DNA of 7,501 bases from Synergistaceae bacterium (GCA_031271065.1 JAISWP010000084.1:1-7501); one strand, 5' to 3'; counted from the first letter of the stretch, positions 1 through 5,854 are shown. The notes: generated by a model not told the origin, from the letters alone. A program made the numbers and translations.

Positions 1-44
1 TCGGCGATATTCTCAGTTAGGGTATATGGCGGTCTTTGATACAT
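1..44 (-). CDS. Fic-family protein, N-terminus only (runs off the window)
   Basis: Only 14 codons are inside the window: MYQRPPYTLTENIA, starting with ATG at 44-42 and continuing beyond position 1. The pattern aromatic-x-x-PP-aromatic-x-(I/L)-T-x-x-I/A resembles the usual opening of Fic-domain proteins, where a PP(Y/F)xIT motif precedes a helix. Fic enzymes typically transfer AMP or another nucleotide monophosphate onto target proteins; the catalytic HPFxxGNG motif would lie outside the window, so activity cannot be judged. The start is supported by a GAGGA Shine-Dalgarno sequence (57-53) nine bases upstream, overlapping the TGA stop of the preceding minus-strand frame, which suggests an operon. 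The AT-rich composition contrasts with the GC-rich genes from guaA onward. With so few residues the family call is a recognition guess; the presence of a gene start is firmer. Confidence 0.5.
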   Translation of the reverse strand, partial: MYQRPPYTLTENIA

Positions 45-55
45 CTACAGTTTCC

Positions 56-349
56 TCACATTCCAGCATCGCTGGTTTCTTTCGCCCCACCAATAGCATT
101 ACCGCTATGAATAACGCCACTATCAACAAGAATCTCTTTGATAATTTCAAACACTGGTACGAAGCTCTCAAAACTTTCATTGTCAAAAGGTGTTTGACGA
201 GCTGCCACTTTATTTGCAAAGTCATTTTTCGATAAGGCTATATTGTCAGTGATACCCTTTTGAGCTCTATATACATCATCATCAATAATGTCTATCTTGT
301 CCGAAATTTTAACGTACTCCCCTTTATCATGCGCTTCAGGGCTTTGATT
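56..349 (-). pseudogene. 5'-truncated ORF remnant abutting guaA (function unrecognised)
   Basis: A minus-strand frame ending in TGA at 58-56 stays open to the guaA stop codon and a little into guaA in a different frame, with no ATG, GTG or TTG near its beginning. The first in-frame GTG lies well inside. The predicted product is hydrophilic and looks like real protein (segments HDKGEYVKISDKIDIIDDD, KNDFANKVAARQTPFDNE, FEIIKEILVDSGVIHSG), in AT-rich DNA unlike guaA. I do not recognise the family. It lies 11 bases before the Fic-like start, in operon-like spacing. The simplest reading is the 3' part of a gene whose 5' end was lost or lies elsewhere, joined to guaA by integration or deletion. Alternatives are a rare start codon such as ATT, or chance openness. 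A competing hydrophobic minus-strand frame (225-13) overlaps it and seems less protein-like overall. Confidence 0.5.
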
Positions 350-366
350 ACTACTCCCATTCGATC
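345..366. other. Possible integration junction at the guaA 3' end
   Basis: The last guaA codons and stop (ATCGAATGGGAGTAG on the minus strand) are intact. Immediately beyond the stop, base composition drops to AT-rich and a start-less reading frame begins. The 3' end of guaA is a known integration target for tyrosine-recombinase genomic islands, which recreate the gene end on insertion. No integrase gene and no second copy of the repeat are in the window, so this is inferred from position and composition only. guaA also lacks an evident terminator hairpin after its stop, as expected if the original downstream DNA has been replaced or displaced. Confidence 0.35.
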
Positions 367-1901
367 GTCGCCGGTGGTTTGCCGGTCACGTCCATTACGA
401 CGCGGCCCACCTGCGGGACTTCGCCGCAGATGCGCTTTGCCGCTTTGTCCACTAGGTCCCAGGGCAGGCGCACGGACTCGGCGGTCATCGCGTCTCGGGA
501 GGCCACGGCCCGCAGTGCCACGGTCTCGCCGTACGTCCTTATATCTCCCGCCACTCCCACGCTGCGGACCGGCAGCAGGACGCAGAAAGCCTGCCATATG
601 GAGTCGTAGAGGCCGGCGGCGCGTATCTCCTCTATGAAGATGGCGTCGGCCTCGCGAAGTATATCGAGCCGCTCGCGCTCCAGACTGCCCAGGCATCTCA
701 CGGCAAGCCCTGGTCCCGGGAAGGGATGACGTCTCAGCAGTTCGTCGGGTATGCCGATGAGGGGGCCTATGCGCCGGACTTCGTCCTTGAAGAGTTCGCG
801 GATCGGTTCGAGCAGGCTCATCTCCATGTCATCCGGAAGGCCTCCCACGTTGTGATGGCTCTTTATAACATCTCCGCCGACGAATCCGCTCTCGATGACG
901 TCCGGGTATATGGTGCCCTGAAGCAGCCACTTCGCCCCGCCCGTCCTGCGCGCTTCGTCCTCGAATACCCGGACGAAGAGTTCGCCTATTATTTTGCGCT
1001 TTTCCTCCGGGTTGGTGACTCCCTTCACGGCATCGAGGAACCTGTCGGCGGCGTTCACGTGACGTATCCGCAGGCTGAGTTTTCTGTAAGCCTCTATCAC
1101 CTGCTCCGGCTCGTTTTTCCTCATGAAACCGTGGTCCACGAAGATGCAGTCCAGCCTGTCTCCCACTACCTTCGACACCAGAACCGCGGCTACGGTCGAG
1201 TCCACTCCGCCAGATATGCCGCAGATGACCCTCTCGCTGGGACCGACGGCGGAGGATATAGAGTCCAGCGAACGTTTCACCCAGCCGCCGAGTTTCCAGT
1301 TCGGCTCACAGCCGCAAATGTCAAAGAGGAAGGACGACAGCATCTCCCTGCCGTATTCGGTGGTATCGACCTCCGGATGGAACTGGAACGCGGTTATCCG
1401 CCCCCCGTCCATGGAAAACGCGGCGCAGGTCCCCGTCTCGCTGACGCCGAATCGCACGGCTCCTTCGGGCAGATTTTTCACCTCGTCCCAGTGGCTCATC
1501 CATACGTCAGCGGCGCCGGGCACTCCCTTGAGTATCTTCCCGCCTTTTTCACCGTCGAAGATGACCCGTGTCCTGCCGTACTCTCCCAGGCGCCCCTTCT
1601 CCACAGAACCGCCCAGCGTATGGGCGATCAGCTGCATGCCGTAGCATATACCTAGGACGGGAACGCCGCCGGTGATGATGGATCTGTCTATCTGGGGCGC
1701 GTCCGGACCGGCTGTGCTGCGCGGTCCCCCGGACAGTATTATCCCTCTGGGGTTCAGACCGAAGATCCTGTCTTTGCCGGAGTTCCACGGCAGAATCTCG
1801 CTGTAGACCTCGAACTCGCGTATCCTCCGCGCGATGAGCTGCGTGTACTGCGAGCCGAAGTCCAGAATGACCACGCCCCCGCTTTTTTCAAGCTTGTCCA
1901 T
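351..1901 (-). CDS. guaA: GMP synthase (glutamine-hydrolysing)
   Basis: Converts XMP to GMP using ATP and ammonia released from glutamine, the last step of guanine nucleotide synthesis, in the cytoplasm. The 516 residues match the normal length. An N-terminal class I amidotransferase domain carries the triad: nucleophile Cys86 in GICYGMQ, then His175 and Glu177 in FHPEV. LDFGSQYTQ near residue 13 is also typical. The ATP-pyrophosphatase domain has the P-loop SGGVDS at 230-235, and the dimerisation domain ends in the family signature KPPATIEWE. The ATG at 1901 is the furthest start possible, because an in-frame TAA lies five codons upstream. A GGAGG sits unusually far away (23 bases), with a small GGGA/TCCC hairpin between. 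The gene is divergent from the isomerase operon and stands alone. No terminator is visible after it; foreign-looking DNA starts at the stop. Confidence 0.97.
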   Translation of the reverse strand: MDKLEKSGGVVILDFGSQYTQLIARRIREFEVYSEILPWNSGKDRIFGLNPRGIILSGGPRSTAGPDAPQIDRSIITGGVPVLGICYGMQLIAHTLGGSVEKGRLGEYGRTRVIFDGEKGGKILKGVPGAADVWMSHWDEVKNLPEGAVRFGVSETGTCAAFSMDGGRITAFQFHPEVDTTEYGREMLSSFLFDICGCEPNWKLGGWVKRSLDSISSAVGPSERVICGISGGVDSTVAAVLVSKVVGDRLDCIFVDHGFMRKNEPEQVIEAYRKLSLRIRHVNAADRFLDAVKGVTNPEEKRKIIGELFVRVFEDEARRTGGAKWLLQGTIYPDVIESGFVGGDVIKSHHNVGGLPDDMEMSLLEPIRELFKDEVRRIGPLIGIPDELLRRHPFPGPGLAVRCLGSLERERLDILREADAIFIEEIRAAGLYDSIWQAFCVLLPVRSVGVAGDIRTYGETVALRAVASRDAMTAESVRLPWDLVDKAAKRICGEVPQVGRVVMDVTGKPPATIEWE

Positions 1902-1902
1902 G

Positions 1903-1930
1903 ATGAGTGGGAGTTATCCCGGCACCTCCG
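1903..1930 (-). promoter_or_regulatory. guaA ribosome-binding region with interposed mini-hairpin
   Basis: On the minus strand GGAGG (1929-1925) lies 23 bases before the guaA ATG, much further than the usual 5-10. Between them GGGA-TAAC-TCCC can fold into a four-base-pair hairpin, which would shorten the effective spacing to about 11. No better Shine-Dalgarno sequence lies closer. The folding is inference. Confidence 0.35.
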
Positions 1931-2181
1931 TAATTTTTGACTTATTCGTTCAAGAGTATGACATAAACGCGAAAAAAACGCGAGCGTTGATGATGTAAAC
2001 ACGTAAAAACTTGCTTGTGAAGAACCTCGGCCTTCTGCAAGCGGTTTCGGGCATGAAATTTCGCTCAAGACCAGCCCGCCGATTATAATGAATACGAGGG
2101 CGCGCCGGACTCGGGTGCGAAGGGCATAGCTCAAACCGTCCGCCGTTCACGCTGAAGCGGGATATTTTACGGAAATAAATG

Positions 2182-2187
2182 TATAAT
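2182..2187 (+). promoter_or_regulatory. Candidate -10 box for the isomerase/transketolase operon
   Basis: A perfect TATAAT lies 98 bases before the isomerase start. No convincing TTGACA-like box sits 16-18 bases upstream (the spaced hexamer is GGGATA), so it may need an activator or may be coincidental. It would give an untranslated leader of roughly 90 bases. Confidence 0.4.
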
Positions 2188-2285
2188 GACATCGTACGGA
2201 TATCCAGCGCGTCGGATGGAATGTATGAGCGGCATATTGCCCCGGCGAAGACGGCGTATGTATCTGCCGGAAAGGATGACAAGAG

Positions 2286-2726
2286 ATGAAAATAGCGGTA
2301 GGATGCGATCCAAACGCGGCGGATTTCAAAGCCCAGCTCATTCCTTATATCGAGAGTCTCGGGCATGAGACGTCCGACTACGGAAGCGACGATCCGATCT
2401 ATGCCAACGTAGCGGTAGCGGTCGCCTCCGACGTGGCGGCGGGGCGGTGCGACCGGGGGATTCTCATTTGCGGCACCGGGATAGGGGTCTGCATAGCGGC
2501 CAACAAGGTCGAGGGGGCTTACGCCGCGCTCGTCACGAACATATACCAGGCTCAGCGCGCCCAGCTCTCCAACAACGCCAACATCATGACGATGGGAGCT
2601 CAGGTGACCGGGATAGAGCTCGCCAAGTGCTTCGTGAAGGAGTATCTGTCCCTTGTTTACGACCCCGGCGCACGGAGCGCTCCTAAGGTGAACCGCATTA
2701 CCGAATACGAGCGCGGGGGCAGATAG
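2286..2726 (+). CDS. RpiB/LacAB-family sugar-phosphate isomerase, possibly not ribose-specific
   Basis: A cytoplasmic aldose-ketose isomerase of the RpiB/LacAB family; 146 residues is normal length. The Rossmann-like start MKIAVGCD, the catalytic-cysteine loop CGTGIG (Cys62) followed by AANK, and the C-terminal NNANIMTMGAQ block place it firmly. Two positions normally histidine in ribose-5-phosphate isomerase B differ: the GSDH/GCDH motif reads GCDPN (Pro9), and the HND-type motif near residue 95 reads SNNAN (Ser95). The catalytic cysteine is kept, so it should still be an isomerase, but phosphate binding and ring opening may differ. The ATG at 2286 follows AAGGA at a suitable distance. The transketolase N-terminal subunit starts three bases after its stop, so the genes are co-transcribed. 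The substrate may be ribose 5-phosphate, a tetrose phosphate or an analogue. Databases would probably label it rpiB; I leave the symbol blank because of the substitutions. Confidence 0.9.
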   Translation: MKIAVGCDPNAADFKAQLIPYIESLGHETSDYGSDDPIYANVAVAVASDVAAGRCDRGILICGTGIGVCIAANKVEGAYAALVTNIYQAQRAQLSNNANIMTMGAQVTGIELAKCFVKEYLSLVYDPGARSAPKVNRITEYERGGR

Positions 2727-2729
2727 CGG

Positions 2730-3578
2730 ATGGCGGACCGGGACGTCATCGCGGCGCTCGAACTGACGGCGGCGAGATGCCGCCGAGGGGTGGTCCGCAT
2801 GGTGCGCAGCGGCGGGGCGGGGCACATGGGCGGGGCGATGTCCTGCATCGACATAGTTACCGCGCTCTATTTCCACACCCTCGACATAGATCCGCGCGAC
2901 CCTAAAAAACCGGACCGGGACCGATTCATCCTATCCGCCGGTCACAAATGTCTGGCACAGTACGCTGTCCTCGCCGAACGGGGTTACTTCGATCCGTCGC
3001 TGCTCGACACTTACGGGAAACTCAACACAAAACTGCCCGGGCACCCGGACATGCACAAGCTGCCCGGAATCGAGGCGAACACAGGGGCGCTCGGCCACGG
3101 GCTGTCCATATCCGCGGGCATGGCTCTGGGATTGAGGGATACTCATCCCACAGCGCGTGTGTTCGCGGTCATGGGGGACGGAGAACTTCCCGAGGGAAGC
3201 AACTGGGAGGCGGTTTCCGCGGCGTCTTTCCATCATCTGGATAAACTGACCGTTTTCGTCGACTGCAACGGCCTTCAGATAAGCGGGCGCACCTGTGATG
3301 TGATGAACATGGAGCCGATAGCGGAGCGTTTCGCTTCTTTCGGCTGGGCAGTCCGGGAGATAGACGGCAACGATATGACTCAGATCATCGGCGTGCTGGA
3401 TAACCTGCCTCTTGAGACAGGACGTCCCTCCGCGGTGATCGCCCGCACCGTAAAGGGCAGGGGGCTCAGTTTCGCCGAGAACCAGGCCGTTTATCATTAC
3501 TGGAAGCCGGCGGAAGAAGAGCTGTCGCTGGCCGAGCGCGAGCTGGACGAAGCCATACGCGTCAGGGAGGCGATGTAA
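2730..3578 (+). CDS. Transketolase, N-terminal (thiamine pyrophosphate-binding) subunit
   Basis: The first half of a split transketolase: it binds the diphosphate of thiamine diphosphate and Mg2+, and with the next gene product moves a two-carbon ketol group between sugar phosphates. In its 282 residues one sees GHMGG at 31-35, SAGH at 69-72, GHPDM at 104-108, LGHGLS at 121-126, the metal-binding GDGELPEGSNWEA at 149-161 (Asp150) with Asn180 in CNGLQISG, and KGRGLSF followed by a YHYW stretch near the end where typical split transketolases read closer to EWH. The length is usual for the N-terminal subunit of split enzymes, which occur in archaea and several bacterial phyla. It starts three bases after the isomerase stop, and its TAA overlaps the next ATG by one base, so translation is probably coupled. 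Whether the donor is xylulose 5-phosphate or another ketose cannot be read from sequence. Confidence 0.94.
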   Translation: MADRDVIAALELTAARCRRGVVRMVRSGGAGHMGGAMSCIDIVTALYFHTLDIDPRDPKKPDRDRFILSAGHKCLAQYAVLAERGYFDPSLLDTYGKLNTKLPGHPDMHKLPGIEANTGALGHGLSISAGMALGLRDTHPTARVFAVMGDGELPEGSNWEAVSAASFHHLDKLTVFVDCNGLQISGRTCDVMNMEPIAERFASFGWAVREIDGNDMTQIIGVLDNLPLETGRPSAVIARTVKGRGLSFAENQAVYHYWKPAEEELSLAERELDEAIRVREAM

Positions 3579-4528
3579 TGGCCGCATACGCGGATCCGAG
3601 AAAAGTATTCGGGGCGGCTGTCGCCGAGGCCGCCGAAAAAAATCCCGCCATAGTGGTCTTGTCTGCGGACAGCGGCGGGAGTTCCGGCCACGGAGAATTT
3701 AAAAAACAGCATCCCGACAGGTATTTCGAGTTCGGCATAATGGAGCAGGGCGTGGTAGGCATAGCGAGCGGGCTGGCGGCTGCCGGACGCGTCCCCGTAT
3801 TCTGCGCCATAGCTCCCTTTGTGACGTCCCGGCCCTTCGAGATGTTCCGCAACGACGTGGGTTACATGAGGCAGAACGTCAAGATAGTCGGCCGCAACAG
3901 CGGCATATCCTACAGCGATCTGGGGCCGACGCATCACAGCCTGGAGGATTTCGCCATCATCCGCATGATACCGGGCGTTACCGTCATCGCTCCCCAGGAC
4001 CCCGGCGAGATCGCCTCGGCGGTTCACGCCATGTTCGAACACGAAGGTCCGGTTTACATGAGGATAGGAAACGACCCCATTCCGGAGCTTTTCGAATCCG
4101 GAAAATTTGTCATCGGCAAGAGCAGAATACTGCGGGAGGGTTCGGATGTGACGATAATATCCACCGGAACTTTGACAGGGATCGCGATCGAGTCGGCGGA
4201 CCTGCTGGCGTCCCGGGGCATATCCGTCCGTCTTGCCGCGATGCCGACAGTATACCCCCCGGACCGGGAGATGGTGATCGAGAGCGCCCGCGCGACGGGA
4301 CGCATCGTGACGCTGGAGGAACATTACACGATCGGCGGTCTGGGCACTATCGTCCAGGAGGTGACCGCCGAGGAATTTCCCGTGCGAGTGAGAAAACTCG
4401 GTCTGCCGCACACGTACGTTTCAAGCGGTCCCTACAGGGAACTGCTGGCGTACTACGGCCTCGACGCCGCAGGGGTCGCCGCATCGGCGGAGGAATTTGT
4501 CGGACAGACGCAGGCCTCCAATCATTGA
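3578..4528 (+). CDS. Transketolase, C-terminal (pyrimidine-binding and C-terminal domain) subunit
   Basis: The second half of the split transketolase, 316 residues. It carries the pyrimidine-binding domain with the catalytic glutamate that activates thiamine diphosphate (Glu56 in FGIMEQG), the substrate-channel motif THHSLED at 118-124, the IPGVTVIAPQDP segment, and then the transketolase C-terminal domain (roughly residues 190-305) with LEEH and GGLG. It pairs with the upstream subunit to form the active site at the subunit interface. The ATG overlaps the previous stop as TAATG and is preceded by a strong GGGAGG, typical of coupled translation and equal stoichiometry. Its TGA stop (4526-4528) lies inside the -35 box of a strong-looking promoter. 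Related families with the same fold are the E1 beta subunits and DXP synthase; the split pairing with the preceding gene argues for transketolase. Confidence 0.94.
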   Translation: MAAYADPRKVFGAAVAEAAEKNPAIVVLSADSGGSSGHGEFKKQHPDRYFEFGIMEQGVVGIASGLAAAGRVPVFCAIAPFVTSRPFEMFRNDVGYMRQNVKIVGRNSGISYSDLGPTHHSLEDFAIIRMIPGVTVIAPQDPGEIASAVHAMFEHEGPVYMRIGNDPIPELFESGKFVIGKSRILREGSDVTIISTGTLTGIAIESADLLASRGISVRLAAMPTVYPPDREMVIESARATGRIVTLEEHYTIGGLGTIVQEVTAEEFPVRVRKLGLPHTYVSSGPYRELLAYYGLDAAGVAASAEEFVGQTQASNH

Positions 4529-4553
4529 CTTTCCATGCGCGGTGGGATATTAT
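4525..4553 (+). promoter_or_regulatory. Near-consensus sigma-70 promoter overlapping the transketolase stop codon
   Basis: TTGACT (4525-4530) and TATTAT (4548-4553) are separated by exactly 17 bases, five of six matches at each box. The -35 box contains the TGA stop of the C-terminal transketolase gene. Transcription would begin near 4560 and run through the leader to the ProC-like gene. This is the best promoter match I found in the window. Confidence 0.65.
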
Positions 4554-4562
4554 GCACAGCAT

Positions 4563-4581
4563 CGCGCGCGTATCGCGCGCG
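4563..4581. repeat. CG palindrome at the expected transcription start
   Basis: CGCGCGCG-TAT-CGCGCGCG is a perfect 8-base-pair inverted repeat with a three-base spacer, also readable as a direct repeat of ATCGCGCGCG. It begins about ten bases after the -10 box, so it could be an operator or a hairpin at the 5' end of the RNA. It is not followed by a T-run in either direction, so it is not a terminator. Alternating CG also favours Z-DNA under supercoiling. Confidence 0.5.
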
Positions 4582-4601
4582 GAACAAAGAGGGTGATACG
4601 G

Positions 4602-4712
4602 ATGAAACTCGCTCAAGTCTCAAAGCTCATGTCTTTCCGCTTCCAGCTGAACGTACGCGTCACGCGGGATCTTTCAGTATCGCCCCGACCTCGACCGTCC
4701 AAAATCCAGTAA
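4602..4712 (+). CDS. Possible 36-codon small ORF or leader peptide
   Basis: ATG at 4602 follows AGAGGG (4588-4593) with an eight-base gap, a good ribosome-binding site, and lies about 40 bases downstream of the start expected from the TTGACT/TATTAT promoter. The product is basic and ends SVSPRPRPSKIQ. Prolines encoded CCC, CCT and CCG alternate with CGA arginine codons just before the end, followed by hairpins and a proline-biosynthesis-family gene. That arrangement resembles an attenuation leader but is unproven. The body of the peptide matches no family I know, and codon use is not clearly that of the neighbouring genes. It could also be a chance ORF in a non-coding leader RNA. Confidence 0.35.
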   Translation: MKLAQVSKLMSFRFQLNVRVTRDLSVSPRPRPSKIQ

Positions 4713-4904
4713 CCCATCTGCTTTAAAAGGCCGCCGCATCCGCGGCGCCGGCATATCGCGCTGATTTTCTGATTTGAAGTTACAGGCGCACGTTCACGCG
4801 CACCGGATTAGGTGTGCGCGGCATTGTGATTTTTGAAATCGAACTTGCCCTCGCAGGTCTGATCTGGGGGCGTAGTCATATAAAAACGAAAGGCGGCTGC
4901 CGTC
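4713..4904 (+). promoter_or_regulatory. Leader region with competing hairpins before the ProC-like gene
   Basis: Two perfect or near-perfect hairpins lie here: CGCCGC-ATCC-GCGGCG (4732-4747), and CGCGCACC-GGATTA-GGTGTGCG (4797-4818) followed after 11 bases by TTTTT (4830-4834). An upstream GCGCAC (4786-4791) can pair with GTGCGC (4814-4819), and GCCGC (4730-4734) with GCGGC (4818-4822), so alternative folds exclude one another. Read on the minus strand, the first hairpin is followed by CC then TTTT and looks like a terminator, although no minus-strand gene ends nearby. A TATAAA at 4879-4884 has no good -35 box. Confidence 0.4.
4797..4834 (+). terminator. Weak terminator- or attenuator-like hairpin
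   Basis: An 8-base-pair stem including one G-T pair, with loop GGATTA, is followed by a run of five T only after an 11-base gap. The gap makes efficient intrinsic termination doubtful. It is the only plus-strand candidate terminator between the transketolase genes and the ProC-like gene. Confidence 0.3.
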
Positions 4905-5777
4905 ATGACTATTGCAGATAAAATAACACCGAAAGCATCCGTGGATATAAGGGATATGACCATAGGGATCGCCGGTTTCGGACATCTCGGACAATCTCTT
5001 GCGGTGCCTCTCGTGCGTAACTCGTTCCCGAAGGAGAATCTGCGCATTTCGCACGGGACCAGCGAGACGACCAGGCGCAGGGCCGAGAGTCTCGGATTCG
5101 GCGGCCAGATCAGGGACACGGCGCGGCTTTTTGCCGAGTCCGACGTGATAATAGCGGCGGTGCGCCCGCAGGATGCGCTCTTTTTGCCTGTATCTTTCAT
5201 CAAACGGGGCGCGCTCGTCATATCCTGCATGGCGGGGCTGCCCTCCGATCTGCTGCGCGCGATATTCGGAGCGGAGGTGCATCGGATGATGTGCAGCGGG
5301 CCGGACACGATCCTGTCGGGCAAGGGCGCGGCGGTGACTTATCCCGGGGACGAAACGGTGAAGGATCTGCTGGAGATGATGGGGATGAGGGTGGTGGACG
5401 TAGGTTTCGAGGAAGAACTGGACGCCTTCACGGTCGGCATCTGTATCCCCGCGATACTGCTCAATATCGATGTGCCGGAGGAGGATGTGAAAGCCGGCGT
5501 CAGCAGGATGAAGGAGAGGTATCCCGTTTACGGTTTCCTGGGAGACTGGATCGAGAGCGTCACCGAAAAAGATATCCCTGACAGGATGCTGCGTCTTGCG
5601 GGCGTTTCGACTAAAGGCGGCGTAACTGAGGCCATGACGGCCAGCCTATCGGCGGGAGCGTCCTTTGCCTGCGCGCTGGAACGCGGCATGGAACGGGGAC
5701 GGGAAATTACATCGGATATAAGGCGGAACGTGACGGCCTCAGTTCGTATGGCCGGACAGCGCGCCAGCGTATCCTGA
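4905..5777 (+). CDS. Divergent pyrroline-5-carboxylate reductase (ProC)-family protein
   Basis: A 290-residue soluble protein with the ProC layout: an NAD(P)-binding Rossmann domain with IGIAGFGHLG (20-29) and AAVRPQD (84-90, the VKPQ region), then a helical dimerisation domain with STKGGVTEAMTASL (235-248), matching the family's SPGGTTEA signature. ProC reduces pyrroline-5-carboxylate to proline. Several hallmarks are missing: the RxMPNTP stretch reads RMMCSGPDTI (127-136), and the SGSGPAY segment is replaced by VGICIPAIL (177-185). It may therefore be a paralogue with another substrate or role, like the ComER branch. The ATG at 4905 has a modest AGGCGG; an internal ATG (Met18, 4956) would start right at the Rossmann strand but has AAGGG only two bases away. 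It is a single gene behind a long leader and convergent with the HD-GYP gene. Family call secure, function open. Confidence 0.8.
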   Translation: MTIADKITPKASVDIRDMTIGIAGFGHLGQSLAVPLVRNSFPKENLRISHGTSETTRRRAESLGFGGQIRDTARLFAESDVIIAAVRPQDALFLPVSFIKRGALVISCMAGLPSDLLRAIFGAEVHRMMCSGPDTILSGKGAAVTYPGDETVKDLLEMMGMRVVDVGFEEELDAFTVGICIPAILLNIDVPEEDVKAGVSRMKERYPVYGFLGDWIESVTEKDIPDRMLRLAGVSTKGGVTEAMTASLSAGASFACALERGMERGREITSDIRRNVTASVRMAGQRASVS

Positions 5778-5790
5778 TGAAGCGGAGGGC

Positions 5791-5834
5791 AAAACGGCGA
5801 GCGGGTCCCGGCCTCCCGAGACCGGCACTCGCTC
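5791..5834 (-). terminator. Intrinsic terminator between the convergent ProC-like and HD-GYP genes
   Basis: GAGCGGGT-C-CCGG (5799-5811) pairs with CCGG-C-ACTCGCTC (5822-5834) around a ten-base loop: 12 pairs including one G-T, and a single C/C mismatch. On the minus strand the stem is followed by GCCG then TTTT (plus-strand AAAA at 5791-5794), so it best serves the HD-GYP gene, whose stop is at 5855. On the plus strand no T-run follows, so it would end ProC-like transcripts only weakly. Confidence 0.65.
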
Positions 5835-5854
5835 CTGAGCGTTCACAGGCGGGA

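Larger units (their letters stand above)
1902..2285. other. Divergent intergenic region between guaA and the isomerase operon
   Basis: This 384-base spacer must hold promoters for both directions. I see no supported gene or tRNA. The guaA side (1930-2030) is AT-rich and contains CGCG-A7-CGCG (1968-1982), an A-tract flanked by short palindromes. A self-complementary ATTATAAT at 2092-2099 could act as a -10 on either strand, but lacks a good -35 on both. No purine riboswitch core was recognised. The remainder is ordinary GC-mixed sequence; long frames crossing it on the minus strand are antisense shadows. Confidence 0.6.

Noticed and set aside
13..225. Minus-strand 70-codon ORF with a hydrophobic stretch
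   Set aside because: It could be a small membrane protein, but it overlaps in another frame the more protein-like remnant ORF and the start of the Fic-like gene; its hydrophobic run is the shifted reading of that frame.
26..235. Plus-strand 69-codon ORF in the left flank
   Set aside because: No ribosome-binding site seen, and it is antisense to the better-supported minus-strand frame.
726..1655. Plus-strand 309-codon ORF within guaA
   Set aside because: It lies entirely antisense to an intact, clearly recognised guaA, has no recognisable motif, and reflects codon bias of the real gene.
356..1911. TGGGAGT in opposite orientation at both ends of guaA, as if element ends
   Set aside because: Only seven bases match, one copy is part of conserved guaA coding sequence, and guaA is a core gene; coincidence is sufficient.
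1902..2100. Purine riboswitch upstream of guaA
   Set aside because: I could not find the three-way-junction core or the two paired loops in the minus-strand leader.
1950..2876. Minus-strand 308-codon ORF across the isomerase and transketolase starts
   Set aside because: It is antisense to two well-supported genes and crosses the divergent promoter region; its composition is rich in Arg/His/Pro as in GC-rich shadow frames.
3497..4411. Minus-strand 304-codon ORF under the transketolase C-terminal subunit
   Set aside because: Antisense shadow of a conserved gene, with no recognisable domain.
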